DNA of 64,000 nt from Dialister hominis (GCF_007164725.1 NZ_AP019697.1:1461501-1525500), one strand, 5' to 3'; positions 50,403 to 58,823 are shown, counted from the stretch's first letter. Notes: generated by a model from the sequence alone, not told the origin. Numbers and translations: made by a program.

Positions 50403-50611
50403 GGAACTTGCCCGCCCGCTGTCAAATCCGGCAGGATCTGCATTCCAGCGTGATTTTGGCTTATAAAAAATAAATTCAGCATGACCGAAACCTTGACCGG
50501 AAATTGACTTCCTTTTACAAATTCCGGGGCCGGTCTCCTTCTCTCAATATATGCTGTTTTCCCTTCACATGCAACACGAATTCAAATGCAGCATGCGATT
50601 CTAATGAAACA

Positions 50612-50635
50612 ATAAAAAGCGCTCCGAAGAGCGCC
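50612..50635 (-). terminator. Terminator of recG
   Basis: GGCGCTC and GAGCGC pair around TTCG, followed by TTTTTATT on the minus strand. Confidence 0.85.
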
Positions 50636-50668
50636 TTATAAAAAAGTTAAATAAAATATTCAAACTCC

Positions 50669-52717
50669 TTATTCCTTCTCTGCTTCTTCCATTTTCTTGA
50701 AGAAGGCACCTCCGAAGCGGTGGCGGAGTTCTTCGGTGAAGTCCATGCCCTTATCGACGGCTTTGGCGGCTTCTCTTCTTGCTTCTTCAAGAAGGGGCAG
50801 GTCGCGGATGATGTCGGCGGCTTTCAGGTCCGGCATACCGTGCTGATGATAGCCGAAGAATTCACCGGAGCCTCTTAAGAGGAGATCCTTTTCTGAAAGG
50901 AGGAAACCATCGGAGATTTCGCACATGAGGCGCATGCGGAGCTGCGTGACTTCGTTCCTGTTATCCGTATAGAGGATGCAGTAGGACTGGCTGCTGCCGC
51001 GGCCGACGCGGCCTCTCAGCTGATGGAGCTGGGAAAGGCCGAAGCGGTCTGCGCCATAAACGAACATGATTGTCGCATTCGGTACGTTGATGCCGACTTC
51101 GATGACGGATGTCGCCGCCAGAAGTTTGATTTTCCCGTCCTTGAAGTCATTCATGACCTGGTCTTTTTCTGCGCCCTTCATGCGTCCGTGGACGAGGCCC
51201 ACTTTGAAATCAGGAAATACTTTGTCCCGGAGTTCTTCATAGACGGCAACGGCCGAAGCCAGGTCCTGCTTCTCGCTCTTTTCAACGAGTGGGCAGACGA
51301 CGTAGATCTGGTGGCCTGCCTGCATTTCCTTTCTCATGAAGTTGAAGACGCGCTTCAGGTACGAGCCGTCAATGGCATACGTTTTGACCGGATGGCGTCC
51401 GGGCGGCATGCCGCGGATGGCGGACACGTCGAGGTCCCCATAGACGGAAAGCGCCATGGTGCGCGGAATCGGCGTCGCTGTCATGACAAGGATGTGCGGA
51501 GACTCGCCCTTGCTTTCAAGCGCTTTTCTCTGCTTGACGCCGAAGCGGTGCTGCTCATCCATGATGACAAGACCGAGGTGCGCAAAGATGACGTCCTTTT
51601 CAATCAGGGCATGCGTGCCGATCAGGACGTCGATTTCCCCTTTCGCCAGTTTCTCAAGGATTTCATTTCTTTCGGATGTCTTCGTCTGTCCGGAAAGGTA
51701 AGCGACGCGGATGGGAAGGCCTTTATAGAATTGCTGGAATGTTTCATAATGCTGCCCGGCAAGGACTTCCGTCGGCACCATGAGCGCTCCCTGATAGCCG
51801 TTTTCGACGATCTTGGCAAGGGCAAGCGCCGCAACGGCCGTCTTGCCGCTTCCGACATCGCCCTGCACGAGACGCTGCATGGGGACGAGCCCTTCCATAT
51901 CATCCTCGATATCACGGAAGGCGAGCTTCTGCCCGTCAGTCAGCTCGAAGGGGAAATTCTTAAGGACAGCGCGGACGAGCTTTCCCGAAGGCGCGCACTT
52001 GACCGAGGACGCTCCCTTTTCCCTCTTCCTTTTAAGGAGCAGGAGGCCTGCCTGCATGAAGAAGAGTTCTTCGAATGCCATTCTCTTCCTTGCCGCCTGC
52101 CGCATCGTTTCATTTTCAGGATTGTGCATGACGCGGATGGCTTCGGCGCGTTCCATGAGATGTTCTTTTCTCACCGTTTCGAGCGGAAGATTTTCGTCAA
52201 GGTCCTCCACGCGGTCGAGCGCTTCCTGGATCATCTGCCTCATGCGGTTGATCTTGATTCCTTCTGTCAGAGGATAGATCGGGACAAGCTTCTGGAAAGA
52301 CGGCAGCTCTTCAGGTGTAACGGCTTCCGTTTCCGCATTGCCCATCTGTATTTTCCCATAGCCATATTCTGCCCTTCCGTAGGCAAGGACGTTCAGCCCA
52401 CGGGAGAATTCATCCTTCTTCCATGGCTGGTTGAAGTAAGTGAGCGTCACGGCGCCCGTCCCGTCCGTCATGGTGACGTTCAGAATGGAAAGGCCCCTTC
52501 TTGGATGGATTTCCTTCACATCAAGGATTCTTCCGTAAATGACGGACTCTTCCCCGCTCACAAGGTCTTCCATCTTCGTGATCTGCGTCCAGTCCTGATA
52601 TCTTCTCGGGTAAAAGGAAATGAGGTCTTCCACAGTGCGGATGCCAAGGTGTTCCAACCTTTCCGCCATTTTCGGGCCTACCCCTTTGACATATTTAACG
52701 GAATCTGATAATTTCAT
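50669..52717 (-). CDS. recG: ATP-dependent DNA helicase RecG
   Basis: Remodels stalled forks and Holliday junctions. The 682-aa protein has the N-terminal wedge OB domain (YGRILDVKEIHPRRGLSILN), Walker A GDVGSGKTAV near residue 288, Walker B LVIMDEQHRFGVKQR, MTATPIPRTMALSVYGDLD, and the C-terminal QLRGRVGRGSSQSYC. The start follows AAGGAGATACT. It stands alone. Confidence 0.96.
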   Translation of the reverse strand: MKLSDSVKYVKGVGPKMAERLEHLGIRTVEDLISFYPRRYQDWTQITKMEDLVSGEESVIYGRILDVKEIHPRRGLSILNVTMTDGTGAVTLTYFNQPWKKDEFSRGLNVLAYGRAEYGYGKIQMGNAETEAVTPEELPSFQKLVPIYPLTEGIKINRMRQMIQEALDRVEDLDENLPLETVRKEHLMERAEAIRVMHNPENETMRQAARKRMAFEELFFMQAGLLLLKRKREKGASSVKCAPSGKLVRAVLKNFPFELTDGQKLAFRDIEDDMEGLVPMQRLVQGDVGSGKTAVAALALAKIVENGYQGALMVPTEVLAGQHYETFQQFYKGLPIRVAYLSGQTKTSERNEILEKLAKGEIDVLIGTHALIEKDVIFAHLGLVIMDEQHRFGVKQRKALESKGESPHILVMTATPIPRTMALSVYGDLDVSAIRGMPPGRHPVKTYAIDGSYLKRVFNFMRKEMQAGHQIYVVCPLVEKSEKQDLASAVAVYEELRDKVFPDFKVGLVHGRMKGAEKDQVMNDFKDGKIKLLAATSVIEVGINVPNATIMFVYGADRFGLSQLHQLRGRVGRGSSQSYCILYTDNRNEVTQLRMRLMCEISDGFLLSEKDLLLRGSGEFFGYHQHGMPDLKAADIIRDLPLLEEARREAAKAVDKGMDFTEELRHRFGGAFFKKMEEAEKE

Positions 52718-52875
52718 AGTATCTCCTTCTTGCCGGCGGAGGAACGCGCCGGCGGAAAGCGAATTAAGTCCGGAAACCAGAGCCGGTTTTCCGCTGACGG
52801 CGGATGGTACGGCATAGAGAGATCCAGAGCTTTATTTTTTTATTATAATTCTCTCTATATACTAATGTAAAATAC

Positions 52876-52904
52876 TTGATTAAAAAAATGAATTGTGATA
52901 TATT
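52876..52904 (+). promoter_or_regulatory. Promoter of rpmB
   Basis: TTGATT (52876-52881), 17 bases, TATATT (52899-52904), about 40 bases before the start codon. Confidence 0.75.
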
Positions 52905-52944
52905 ATGAATGTTGCAATCACGGAAGTGCAAGGAGGTGTGGCAC

Positions 52945-53136
52945 ATGGCTAATTATTGTGAAGTTTGCGGAAAGAAAACCGCTACAGGATTCAACGTATC
53001 CCATTCCCATTTGAAAACAAAAAGAACCTGGAAACCAAATATCCAGAGAGTGCGCGTACTGGTGGACGGACAGGTCAAGAGAATGAATGTCTGCACTCGT
53101 TGCCTTCGTTCTCATAAGGTAAACAGGGACATCTGA
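52945..53136 (+). CDS. rpmB: 50S ribosomal protein L28
   Basis: A 63-aa ribosomal protein, starting MANYCEVCGKKTATGFNVSH. Two CxxC pairs (CEVC and CTRC) mark the zinc-binding form. AAGGAGGTGTGGCAC precedes the ATG; the longer open frame includes the ribosome site itself. Confidence 0.96.
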   Translation: MANYCEVCGKKTATGFNVSHSHLKTKRTWKPNIQRVRVLVDGQVKRMNVCTRCLRSHKVNRDI

Positions 53137-53149
53137 TTTCTGCATGATC

Positions 53150-53175
53150 GGCCGGCAGCGGAGCCGGCCTTTTTT
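53150..53175 (+). terminator. Terminator of rpmB
   Basis: GGCCGGC and GCCGGCC pair around AGCGGA, followed by TTTTTT. Confidence 0.88.
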
Positions 53176-53202
53176 GCGCCTTGACGAGCGAAGAACAATA
53201 AG

Positions 53203-53248
53203 AATGGGGCTGTGACAAAATGGTTAATCATTTTGTTGCAGCCCCATT
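53203..53248. terminator. Long hairpin (CTGTGACAAAATG family)
   Basis: AATGGGGCTGTGACAAAATG pairs with CATTTTGTTGCAGCCCCATT around GTTAAT. It lies between the rpmB terminator and a repeat block. Confidence 0.8.
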
Positions 53249-53309
53249 TTTGCGTGAGTATATTTGATTAGTGGATTATCCAACACATTTATATATTTTT
53301 GTTATCTGA

Positions 53310-53412
53310 AAACCTCGCTGCGCTCGAAGGAAATGAACCTCCTCAGGCGCTTCCAGCACCAGCTCCCCCTACAGGGCGAGCTCTGACACCCTTAAACCGA
53401 ACTTCGTTCGAG
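53310..53412. repeat. Dispersed short-hairpin repeat (locus 2)
   Basis: Contains ACCTCGCTGCGCTCGAAGG, GAAATGAACCTCCTCAGGCG, CAGCTCCCCCTACAGGGCGA and CTGACACCCTTAAACCGA. About 70 bases are nearly identical to 5669-5742 in locus 1. Confidence 0.75.
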
Positions 53413-53436
53413 AAAAGAGAAAGCAGTGCTTTAGCG

Positions 53437-53460
53437 AATTTTGTCACAGCCCCTTTTTAT
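53437..53460 (-). terminator. Half copy of the long-hairpin family
   Basis: On the minus strand GGGGCTGTGACAAAATTCGC lies just past the TIGR03943 stop but lacks a nearby partner arm; the next complementary arm is about 200 bases away, on the far side of the repeat. Confidence 0.55.
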
Positions 53461-53468
53461 TTCCCCTG

Positions 53469-54176
53469 CTACGGATAAATGAACCCGAGCACAGGAGGCG
53501 CTTTCGTGATGGCCACAGGATGGACGTCGGGCAGAAGCTGTCCGTGGGAAGTCATCGTGCCAAGCGTTCCTTTGACGCGCACCCAGCTTCCCATCGGAAG
53601 CTTTCCATGATCGCTATAGGCAGCAATGCCGAATCTTGATGTATCGGCAATGCAGCAGGTCATGGCGACTCGCCCCACTGTCACGACGCCTTCAGGAAGC
53701 GAACGGTCGTCGCGGCTGACTTCGCCGGTCAGCAGGATCGTCCAGCCTTCATATTTCTTCGGGTCTTTGGAGATTTCAAGGATCGTCTTGTAGAAATTAT
53801 CCGAGGACAGCTTGATCGTCTTGTTCCATTCATCGACGCTCCCCTCTTCCTCAACGGGCGCCTGCACGGCTCCCGGTTCAGGCGACTTTGCCTTGACGGC
53901 AGGAGGCGGAAGGAAGGGCGACGCAGCAAGGAGAAGGATGAGCGTCAGCGGTGCAAAGAGCGCGTGGTAATTTCTTTTATACGACCTTCTTCTCCATTCC
54001 CTGATAGCCAGAAAAAGCCAGGCAGCAAGGGCGAAAAGAGAGGCAAAAAGCGCATATCGTACGTAAGGCACCACATAATTCTGATACCCCTTTGCTGCGA
54101 AAAGTGCGAGAAGCGCAATCAGGAGAAAGGAAATGAAGACGCCTGCCATTCCCCTTTTATTAGAAAACAGTCCCAT
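53469..54176 (-). CDS. TIGR03943/DUF1980-like protein
   Basis: About 235 aa: two or three N-terminal membrane helices (VFISFLLIALLALFAAKGYQ, ALFASLFALAAWLFLAI, FAPLTLILLLAA), then a soluble domain with WTILLTGEVSRDD and CCIADTSRFG. This family is usually encoded next to a DUF318 permease, as here (B. subtilis YcgQ with YcgR). The ATG at 54176 is six bases from AGGAGGGG; one codon upstream also works. The frame upstream of it belongs to the permease gene. Likely an extracytoplasmic partner of the permease. Confidence 0.85.
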   Translation of the reverse strand: MGLFSNKRGMAGVFISFLLIALLALFAAKGYQNYVVPYVRYALFASLFALAAWLFLAIREWRRRSYKRNYHALFAPLTLILLLAASPFLPPPAVKAKSPEPGAVQAPVEEEGSVDEWNKTIKLSSDNFYKTILEISKDPKKYEGWTILLTGEVSRDDRSLPEGVVTVGRVAMTCCIADTSRFGIAAYSDHGKLPMGSWVRVKGTLGTMTSHGQLLPDVHPVAITKAPPVLGFIYP

Positions 54177-55717
54177 CATACCCCTCCTTTCAGGAATACG
54201 AAGAGCATCGAGCAGGCAAATGTCGTAAGGATCGTTACCAGTGCCCAGCGGATGACGAAGGATTTCCTGCACATGGAAGACATGAGAAGGACATTCCTGA
54301 GATCCATGACAGGACCTAAGAGAAGGAAGCCCATGACGGATGACGGTGCCATGGAGAGCGAAAGGCTCTTTCCGATCATGGCATCCGATGTCGCACAAAG
54401 CGAGAGGCAGAACGCGATCAGCATCATGCAGAGGACGGATGAAACACCGGACGTAAGGCCTGCGCCTTCGAGAATCGGTCGTATGGATACCTGGAATATG
54501 GCGGCGAGCCAGGCGCCCATGATGACATAGCGGAAGGTGTACCAGAATTCATATCGGCTGTGGAGAAGAAAGAGCGAGGCCTTCGAATCTTTTTCTGAAG
54601 GAATCAGCTCTTCTGTCCCCTGCGGCCCTGAAAAAGCCTTCAGCGGATTCTTCTTGTAGAAGGCAAAGGTAGCGCCGACGAGGACGGCATTCAGCCATCC
54701 AAGAAGAAGCCTTCCTCCCACCATCGAAAGGTCGCCGCCAAATGCATACCATGTGCTAACGAGGACGACCGGATTCGTCAGAGGGCCTGCCATGAGGAAT
54801 ATCATGGTAATCGCAACGGGCACGCCCCTTTTGCAGAAGCCCCTGAAAAGCGGCGTCAGCGCGCAGTCGCAGAAGGGAAAGAAGAACCCTCCGATGAGCG
54901 CAAGCGGCACAGAGAGAACCGGGTGCTTCCTGAGATAGATTTCCCACGGCGGACGCGAGCTGTACAGCTGCATGCCCGTCGAAAGGAGCACGCCGATCAG
55001 GACAAAAGGCAGTGTCTGCAGCGTGATGCCGACCGCCAGAAGAGAAATACGGAGAAGATTTTCCCCCCTCGTAAGAAGCGCTGCTGCCAGGAAAAGAAAT
55101 GACCACAACAGGATAAAAATATCCAGCCTTCTCTGCCAGAGTCCTTTGAAATGGTCTGTGAACCTTCCGGACCTGACATACAAATTTCCGGCAGACTTCG
55201 GTGTCACGATGCGGAAAGAGGCGGAAGGATTCCATGCGGAAAGCTTTTTCCCGGCTTCCTTCACACCTTTTCCCTTTTCGTCATTGGCAAAGAAAAGAAT
55301 CTCATCGGCAGATTCCAGCTGCGTTAAGATGGCTGTCCCCGTCTTTCCCAGAAAGAAATTCACAAAATTTTCATCGGCGGAAAAGTAAACGCGTTTCGGC
55401 TCCATCAGGCGGGAAAGATGCGTCTCATAGATAAGGTGCTCCCAGTCGGAGAAGGGACGCATGCCGTTCCATTCCCACCAGATTTCTCCGATCCAGTGGT
55501 CACGGATGATGCGGCCTGCTTTTTCAACAAGCTCTTCATCCGAAAGGGAACTCGCATCAAGGACGATCTTGTCCTCTGTCGAAACGTCCTTCCTCCCCTT
55601 TTCCGAAAGGATGACCAGACATTTTCTGTACCGCCTCTGGGCAAGGATATCGTTCAGCCGATGGCTCTTTCCGCTCCCCAGAAATCCCGTCATCACATAG
55701 ACGGGAATCCTATCCAT
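54176..55717 (-). CDS. Fusion of a CobW-like P-loop domain to a DUF318-type permease
   Basis: A 513-aa protein. Residues 1 to about 195 look like a degenerate G3E/COG0523 GTPase: YVMTGFLGSGKSHRLNDIL is the P-loop, but the CxCC metal motif and NKxD are missing. Residues 200-513 are a permease of about eight helices with GGFFFPFCDCALTPLFRGFC, whose two Cys and Asp resemble the DUF318 transporter core. The two are normally separate proteins. Start and stop overlap its neighbours by 8 and 1-4 bases. A metal permease with a fused ATP/GTP-binding domain is the simplest reading. Confidence 0.82.
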   Translation of the reverse strand: MDRIPVYVMTGFLGSGKSHRLNDILAQRRYRKCLVILSEKGRKDVSTEDKIVLDASSLSDEELVEKAGRIIRDHWIGEIWWEWNGMRPFSDWEHLIYETHLSRLMEPKRVYFSADENFVNFFLGKTGTAILTQLESADEILFFANDEKGKGVKEAGKKLSAWNPSASFRIVTPKSAGNLYVRSGRFTDHFKGLWQRRLDIFILLWSFLFLAAALLTRGENLLRISLLAVGITLQTLPFVLIGVLLSTGMQLYSSRPPWEIYLRKHPVLSVPLALIGGFFFPFCDCALTPLFRGFCKRGVPVAITMIFLMAGPLTNPVVLVSTWYAFGGDLSMVGGRLLLGWLNAVLVGATFAFYKKNPLKAFSGPQGTEELIPSEKDSKASLFLLHSRYEFWYTFRYVIMGAWLAAIFQVSIRPILEGAGLTSGVSSVLCMMLIAFCLSLCATSDAMIGKSLSLSMAPSSVMGFLLLGPVMDLRNVLLMSSMCRKSFVIRWALVTILTTFACSMLFVFLKGGV

Positions 55718-56693
55718 GAGAAGCTCCTGAAAGTTCTCCGGCCGCCTCCTCTGTCTTTTCGCTTCCGATAAGGACGAGTCCGGTCGGTTCCTTATCCGTA
55801 CCTTTGATCAGGAGACTTCCCGGCGTCCCCTGTAAAAGAACCGGCTTTCCGCCAATGCGTATGATGCCCTTGGCGCGGATGAGTGAATAGCGGACCATAA
55901 GGCCCCTCAGTTTTCTCTTGAAAGATTCCACGGATTCATCCGGGAAATCGACCGTCACGATGGACTGCTGCAGCACTTCCTCTTCATGGTCATGGTCGTG
56001 TTCATGCTCGTGGTCGTGATCGTGCTCGTGTTCATGCTCATGGTCTGCTGTAACGGATCCAAGGTACTGGAAGGTCTGGTCTTCCTCAACTGATCCTTCC
56101 CCGATGAATCCTTTGACCCAGGCAGAAACTTCTTTTTCGTCCCAGTCCTTCATGAAGAATTCTGCTTTCTTTGCATGTTCAGCAAGAAGTTTCTGCAAGA
56201 AGGATTCCTGTCCTTCCGGGCAGCTCCTGACAAAAACGGCATCGGCTTCCTTGAGCTGGTCTTTGTAGAACATCCAGAAATTATGGATGTACATGGGAGC
56301 CGCTTCTCCGTCGACAAGCGTCACGACGCCTTTGACTTCACAGAGCCCTGCTTCTTCCGGTTCCTTCAAAGCGGACAGGACATCGGATGCCATAGCGACG
56401 CCGGACGGCTCGATCAGGAGCAGTTCAGGCGATGCAGCGGCGGCGACAGCCCTTACCGCATCCCTGAAATTTCCGCGAAGACTGCAGCAGATGCATCCTG
56501 CCGTCAGTTCATACAGAGAAAGCGGTTCGCCTTCCATCAAAGCACCGTCCACATTGACCTCGCCGAAATCATTCTCGATCAGTGCCAGTTTCCCCCGCAC
56601 CGGATTGTGATCAATCAGCATTTTGATCCACGTCGTCTTGCCGGCTCCGAGGAACCCGCTGACGACTAAGACTTTCATTTTTCCAGTACTCAT
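55710..56693 (-). CDS. CobW-family (COG0523) GTPase with a His-rich loop
   Basis: A G3E GTPase of 327 aa, a metallochaperone class often linked to zinc. Motifs: VSGFLGAGKTTWIKML near residues 10-25, AGCICCSLRGNF (the CxCC site), and LLIEPSGVA. Between residues about 220 and 245 lies a His/Asp/Glu repeat (HEHEHEHDHDHEHEHDHDHE), likely a metal store. The CobW C-terminal domain follows. The start follows AAAGGGGGTTATC. It is the first gene of the permease operon. Confidence 0.92.
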   Translation of the reverse strand: MSTGKMKVLVVSGFLGAGKTTWIKMLIDHNPVRGKLALIENDFGEVNVDGALMEGEPLSLYELTAGCICCSLRGNFRDAVRAVAAAASPELLLIEPSGVAMASDVLSALKEPEEAGLCEVKGVVTLVDGEAAPMYIHNFWMFYKDQLKEADAVFVRSCPEGQESFLQKLLAEHAKKAEFFMKDWDEKEVSAWVKGFIGEGSVEEDQTFQYLGSVTADHEHEHEHDHDHEHEHDHDHEEEVLQQSIVTVDFPDESVESFKRKLRGLMVRYSLIRAKGIIRIGGKPVLLQGTPGSLLIKGTDKEPTGLVLIGSEKTEEAAGELSGASHG

Positions 56694-56732
56694 GATAACC
56701 CCCTTTATCATTTTTCTTGATGATAGCACATG

Positions 56733-56749
56733 ATGGAAATGATTTCCAT
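56733..56749. promoter_or_regulatory. Fur/Zur-type operator upstream of the CobW-permease operon
   Basis: A perfect 17-base palindrome, ATGGAAATGATTTCCAT, resembling the AATGATT core of Fur-family boxes. It overlaps the likely -35 region of a promoter with TATCAT as -10, about 40 bases before the CobW start. Confidence 0.65.
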
Positions 56750-56835
56750 TTTCTAAATAAACGATACTATTGGCCGATTTTCCCGTATTGTCCTCTTCTA
56801 AATTCTTGTCAATTCTTCGTATTTTCCGCGTAAAA

Positions 56836-56879
56836 AAGGGGCTGTGACAAAATTATTACACATGTTGTCACAGCCCCTT
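56836..56879 (-). terminator. Long hairpin (CTGTGACAAAATG family)
   Basis: AAGGGGCTGTGACAAAATT pairs with ATGTTGTCACAGCCCCTT around TTACAC, just past the nitroreductase remnant. Confidence 0.82.
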
Positions 56880-56884
56880 CGTAT

Positions 56885-57222
56885 TTATTTCCTGATCGTT
56901 ACTGCTTTTTCACAGGACTTTCTGGGACGCATGCGCGGTGATTCGTCCGCATACCCGATGGCAAGCGCGGCATAAAGCTCGCCGTCTCCGCCCTGCCAGT
57001 CCCTGAGGCGCTTTAAGGCAAAGCAAATGTCTCAGATTCAGAGGCTTCCAAGCCCCAAAGCTGTCGCCATGAGGGCCATGTGCTCTACGGCGGAACCGAT
57101 GGAAAGCGCATTGCAGATTTCCGACTCTCTTTCATCAATGGCAAGTTTCTCTTCCAGCACCTTCCCCAGCTTGTTTCGGATGAGGATGATGACAGGCGCT
57201 TCCTTCATGGCTGAATCATATT
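56885..57222 (-). pseudogene. C-terminal remnant of a nitroreductase-family gene
   Basis: The minus strand reads DSAMKEAPVIILIRNKLGKV, then SIGSAVEHMALMATALGLGS, with ALAIGYADESPRMRPRKS near the end, the usual C-terminal half of a nitroreductase. Two in-frame TGA codons interrupt LGSL*I*DICFALKRL, where family members usually read W and a polar residue. The N-terminal half is gone; the IS3 remnant abuts it at about 57222. Confidence 0.85.
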
Positions 57223-58053
57223 AAGAGCGGCTGTGAACTGCTGAGAGAAAAGGTCGCACAGGAGGTCGTGAAAATCCATCAGGAATATCCGGATATGGGA
57301 TACCGCCGGATGAACGATTGGATCAAGAAGTATAGCGAGAGCCACCTTATGGTAAGTGACAGTCTGGTTCTTCGTGTCAGGCGGATACTTAATATTAAGT
57401 CCGTGATCAAATACAAGACCGATGGCTGCACTCGTAACGCAAAGGATCCAAAGTACATTTTTGAAAACCTGCTGAACCGTGATTTCGATGCAGGCGTATC
57501 CAATGCAAGATGGATGACGGATGTCACCGAATTCAAATACACAACGGCTGATGGAGTTTTGCATAAGTTATATTTAAGCGCCATTATTGATGGCCATGAC
57601 CGTCGGATTGTCTCTTATGTCATCGGCGACAGAAACAATACTGCACTGGCTTTTGAGACAATGGAAAAGGCGCTTAAAGAGAATCCAGGAGCACATCCAA
57701 TGATTCATACTGACCGCGGATTCCAGTATACAAGCAACGGATTCCATAAGATCGTTGAAAAAGCAGGACTGGTTCACAGCATGTCCCGCGTAGGCTGCTG
57801 TGCAGACAACGGTCTGATGGAAGGGTTCTGGGGAATGCTGAAGCGCGAACGTTACTACACACGTAAATTCACCAGCCGCAAAGCAGTGGTAAGCATGATC
57901 AACGGCTACATCTACTTCTACAACAACAAACGCATTCAGCGCAAATTACATCTTTTAGCCCCAATGGAAGTATTCAACGCAGCTCCAATGGCTGCATGAT
58001 TAAGATTAAGGTACGATTAGATTTTTTATGATATTTATTTGTCTGTATTAACA
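57222..58053 (+). mobile_element. Truncated IS3-family element
   Basis: Only the orfB part and the right end remain. The orfA gene and left end are missing, cut at the junction with the nitroreductase remnant. The element seems to end near TCTGTATTAACA at 58053. Confidence 0.7.
57268..57999 (+). CDS. IS3-family transposase OrfB, 5'-truncated
   Basis: A 243-aa frame; in-frame codons back to about 57222 (LLREKVAQEVVKIHQEYPDM) show that the true N-terminus has been lost. The rve catalytic triad is visible: WMTDVTEF, HTDRGFQYTS and GLMEGFWGMLK. The GTG at 57268 is only a nominal start. Without OrfA and the left end it is unlikely to transpose. Confidence 0.85.
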   Translation: MKIHQEYPDMGYRRMNDWIKKYSESHLMVSDSLVLRVRRILNIKSVIKYKTDGCTRNAKDPKYIFENLLNRDFDAGVSNARWMTDVTEFKYTTADGVLHKLYLSAIIDGHDRRIVSYVIGDRNNTALAFETMEKALKENPGAHPMIHTDRGFQYTSNGFHKIVEKAGLVHSMSRVGCCADNGLMEGFWGMLKRERYYTRKFTSRKAVVSMINGYIYFYNNKRIQRKLHLLAPMEVFNAAPMAA

Positions 58054-58613
58054 AATCCGCACCAGAAGCAGAAGCATTAAAGGAATATACGAAAGAAACT
58101 AATAATCCAGAGCTCCAGAAGATGGCCAGGGAAAAGAGCCATGAAGAAAGGAAGCTTTATACCGAATTAAAGAAATCCCGATGGATACTGTTAAAGAAGG
58201 ACGACCACCTGAATGAAAGGCAGAAAACTCATCTGTTGGATATCCTGAGCGAGCATAGGGATTTGGCGATTTGTTATGCCATGAAGCAGGAGATGACTCG
58301 TCTGTTCACATTGACTGACTATGAAGAAGCTCTCGCCGGATGGACAAAATGGATTCAGGCTGGACTGGAGAGCGGGATTCCTGCCCTGGTAAAGTTTGCC
58401 CGGCAAAAGCAGAAGCGAATCAAGGGACTGGCTGCTCATGCCCTGTATCCTATCAATACGGGGAAGCTTGAAGGATTCAATAATAAGATCAAGGTACTAA
58501 AAAGAATCGGATATGGGTACCGAAACATGGATTATTTCTTTACCCTTATCCGATTCCATTCTTTACCTAAAAATTATTCATCCCCCCAAATTTCCGTGAA
58601 GAGCCAAACCTAA
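58054..58613 (+). pseudogene. C-terminal fragment of an ISL3-family transposase
   Basis: About 185 codons remain, starting KSAPEAEALKEYTKET and containing HTLLDILSEHRDL-like sequence. It ends with the family signature KLEGFNNKIKVLKRIGYGYR and FFTLIRFHSLP. No N-terminal zinc-finger or first Asp remains. It abuts the IS3 remnant, which may have inserted into it. Confidence 0.8.
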
Positions 58614-58617
58614 CGCT

Positions 58618-58735
58618 GCTCGACGGAAATGAATCATTAAGAACCGTATAACCGGACTTCGTCCGTCAGTAATCAACCCTATCCGCCCTTCGGGCACCTT
58701 CCCCGTCTGGGAAGGCGAGTTTGACTTCCGCTGGG
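58618..58735. repeat. Dispersed short-hairpin repeat (locus 3)
   Basis: Holds CCGGACTTCGTCCG, CAATCAACCCTATC-type phrase, CGCCCTTCGGGC and CACCTTCCCCGTCTGGGAAGG, close matches to modules at 5960-6126 in locus 1. Confidence 0.72.
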
Positions 58736-58770
58736 ACTTTTCCTGACTGGCGTTAATTTCCTGCAGCAAA

Positions 58771-58812
58771 AAAGCCGTGACAAAATGCAGGATCATTTCG
58801 TCACAGCTCTTT
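58771..58812 (-). terminator. Long hairpin (CTGTGACAAAATG family)
   Basis: AAAGCCGTGACAAAATG pairs with CATTTCGTCACAGCTCTTT around CAGGAT, about 12 bases past the stop of the acidic TPR-like gene. Confidence 0.8.
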
Positions 58813-58823
58813 GTGATTCTTAT

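Noticed and set aside
51023-52708. A 561-codon plus-strand frame opposite recG
   Set aside because: An antisense shadow of recG; composition and lack of a start signal argue against a gene.
53469-54398. A 309-codon version of the TIGR03943 gene that starts at 54398
   Set aside because: The first 74 codons overlap the permease gene in another frame and have no ribosome site; AGGAGGGG marks the start at 54176.
55990-56045. A repeat array in the CobW gene that could be mistaken for a CRISPR
   Set aside because: It is an in-frame His/Asp/Glu codon repeat with no spacers.
56885-57222. Selenocysteine readthrough of the two TGAs in the nitroreductase fragment
   Set aside because: Two TGAs two codons apart, no SECIS-like hairpin after them, and a missing N-terminal half fit a pseudogene better.
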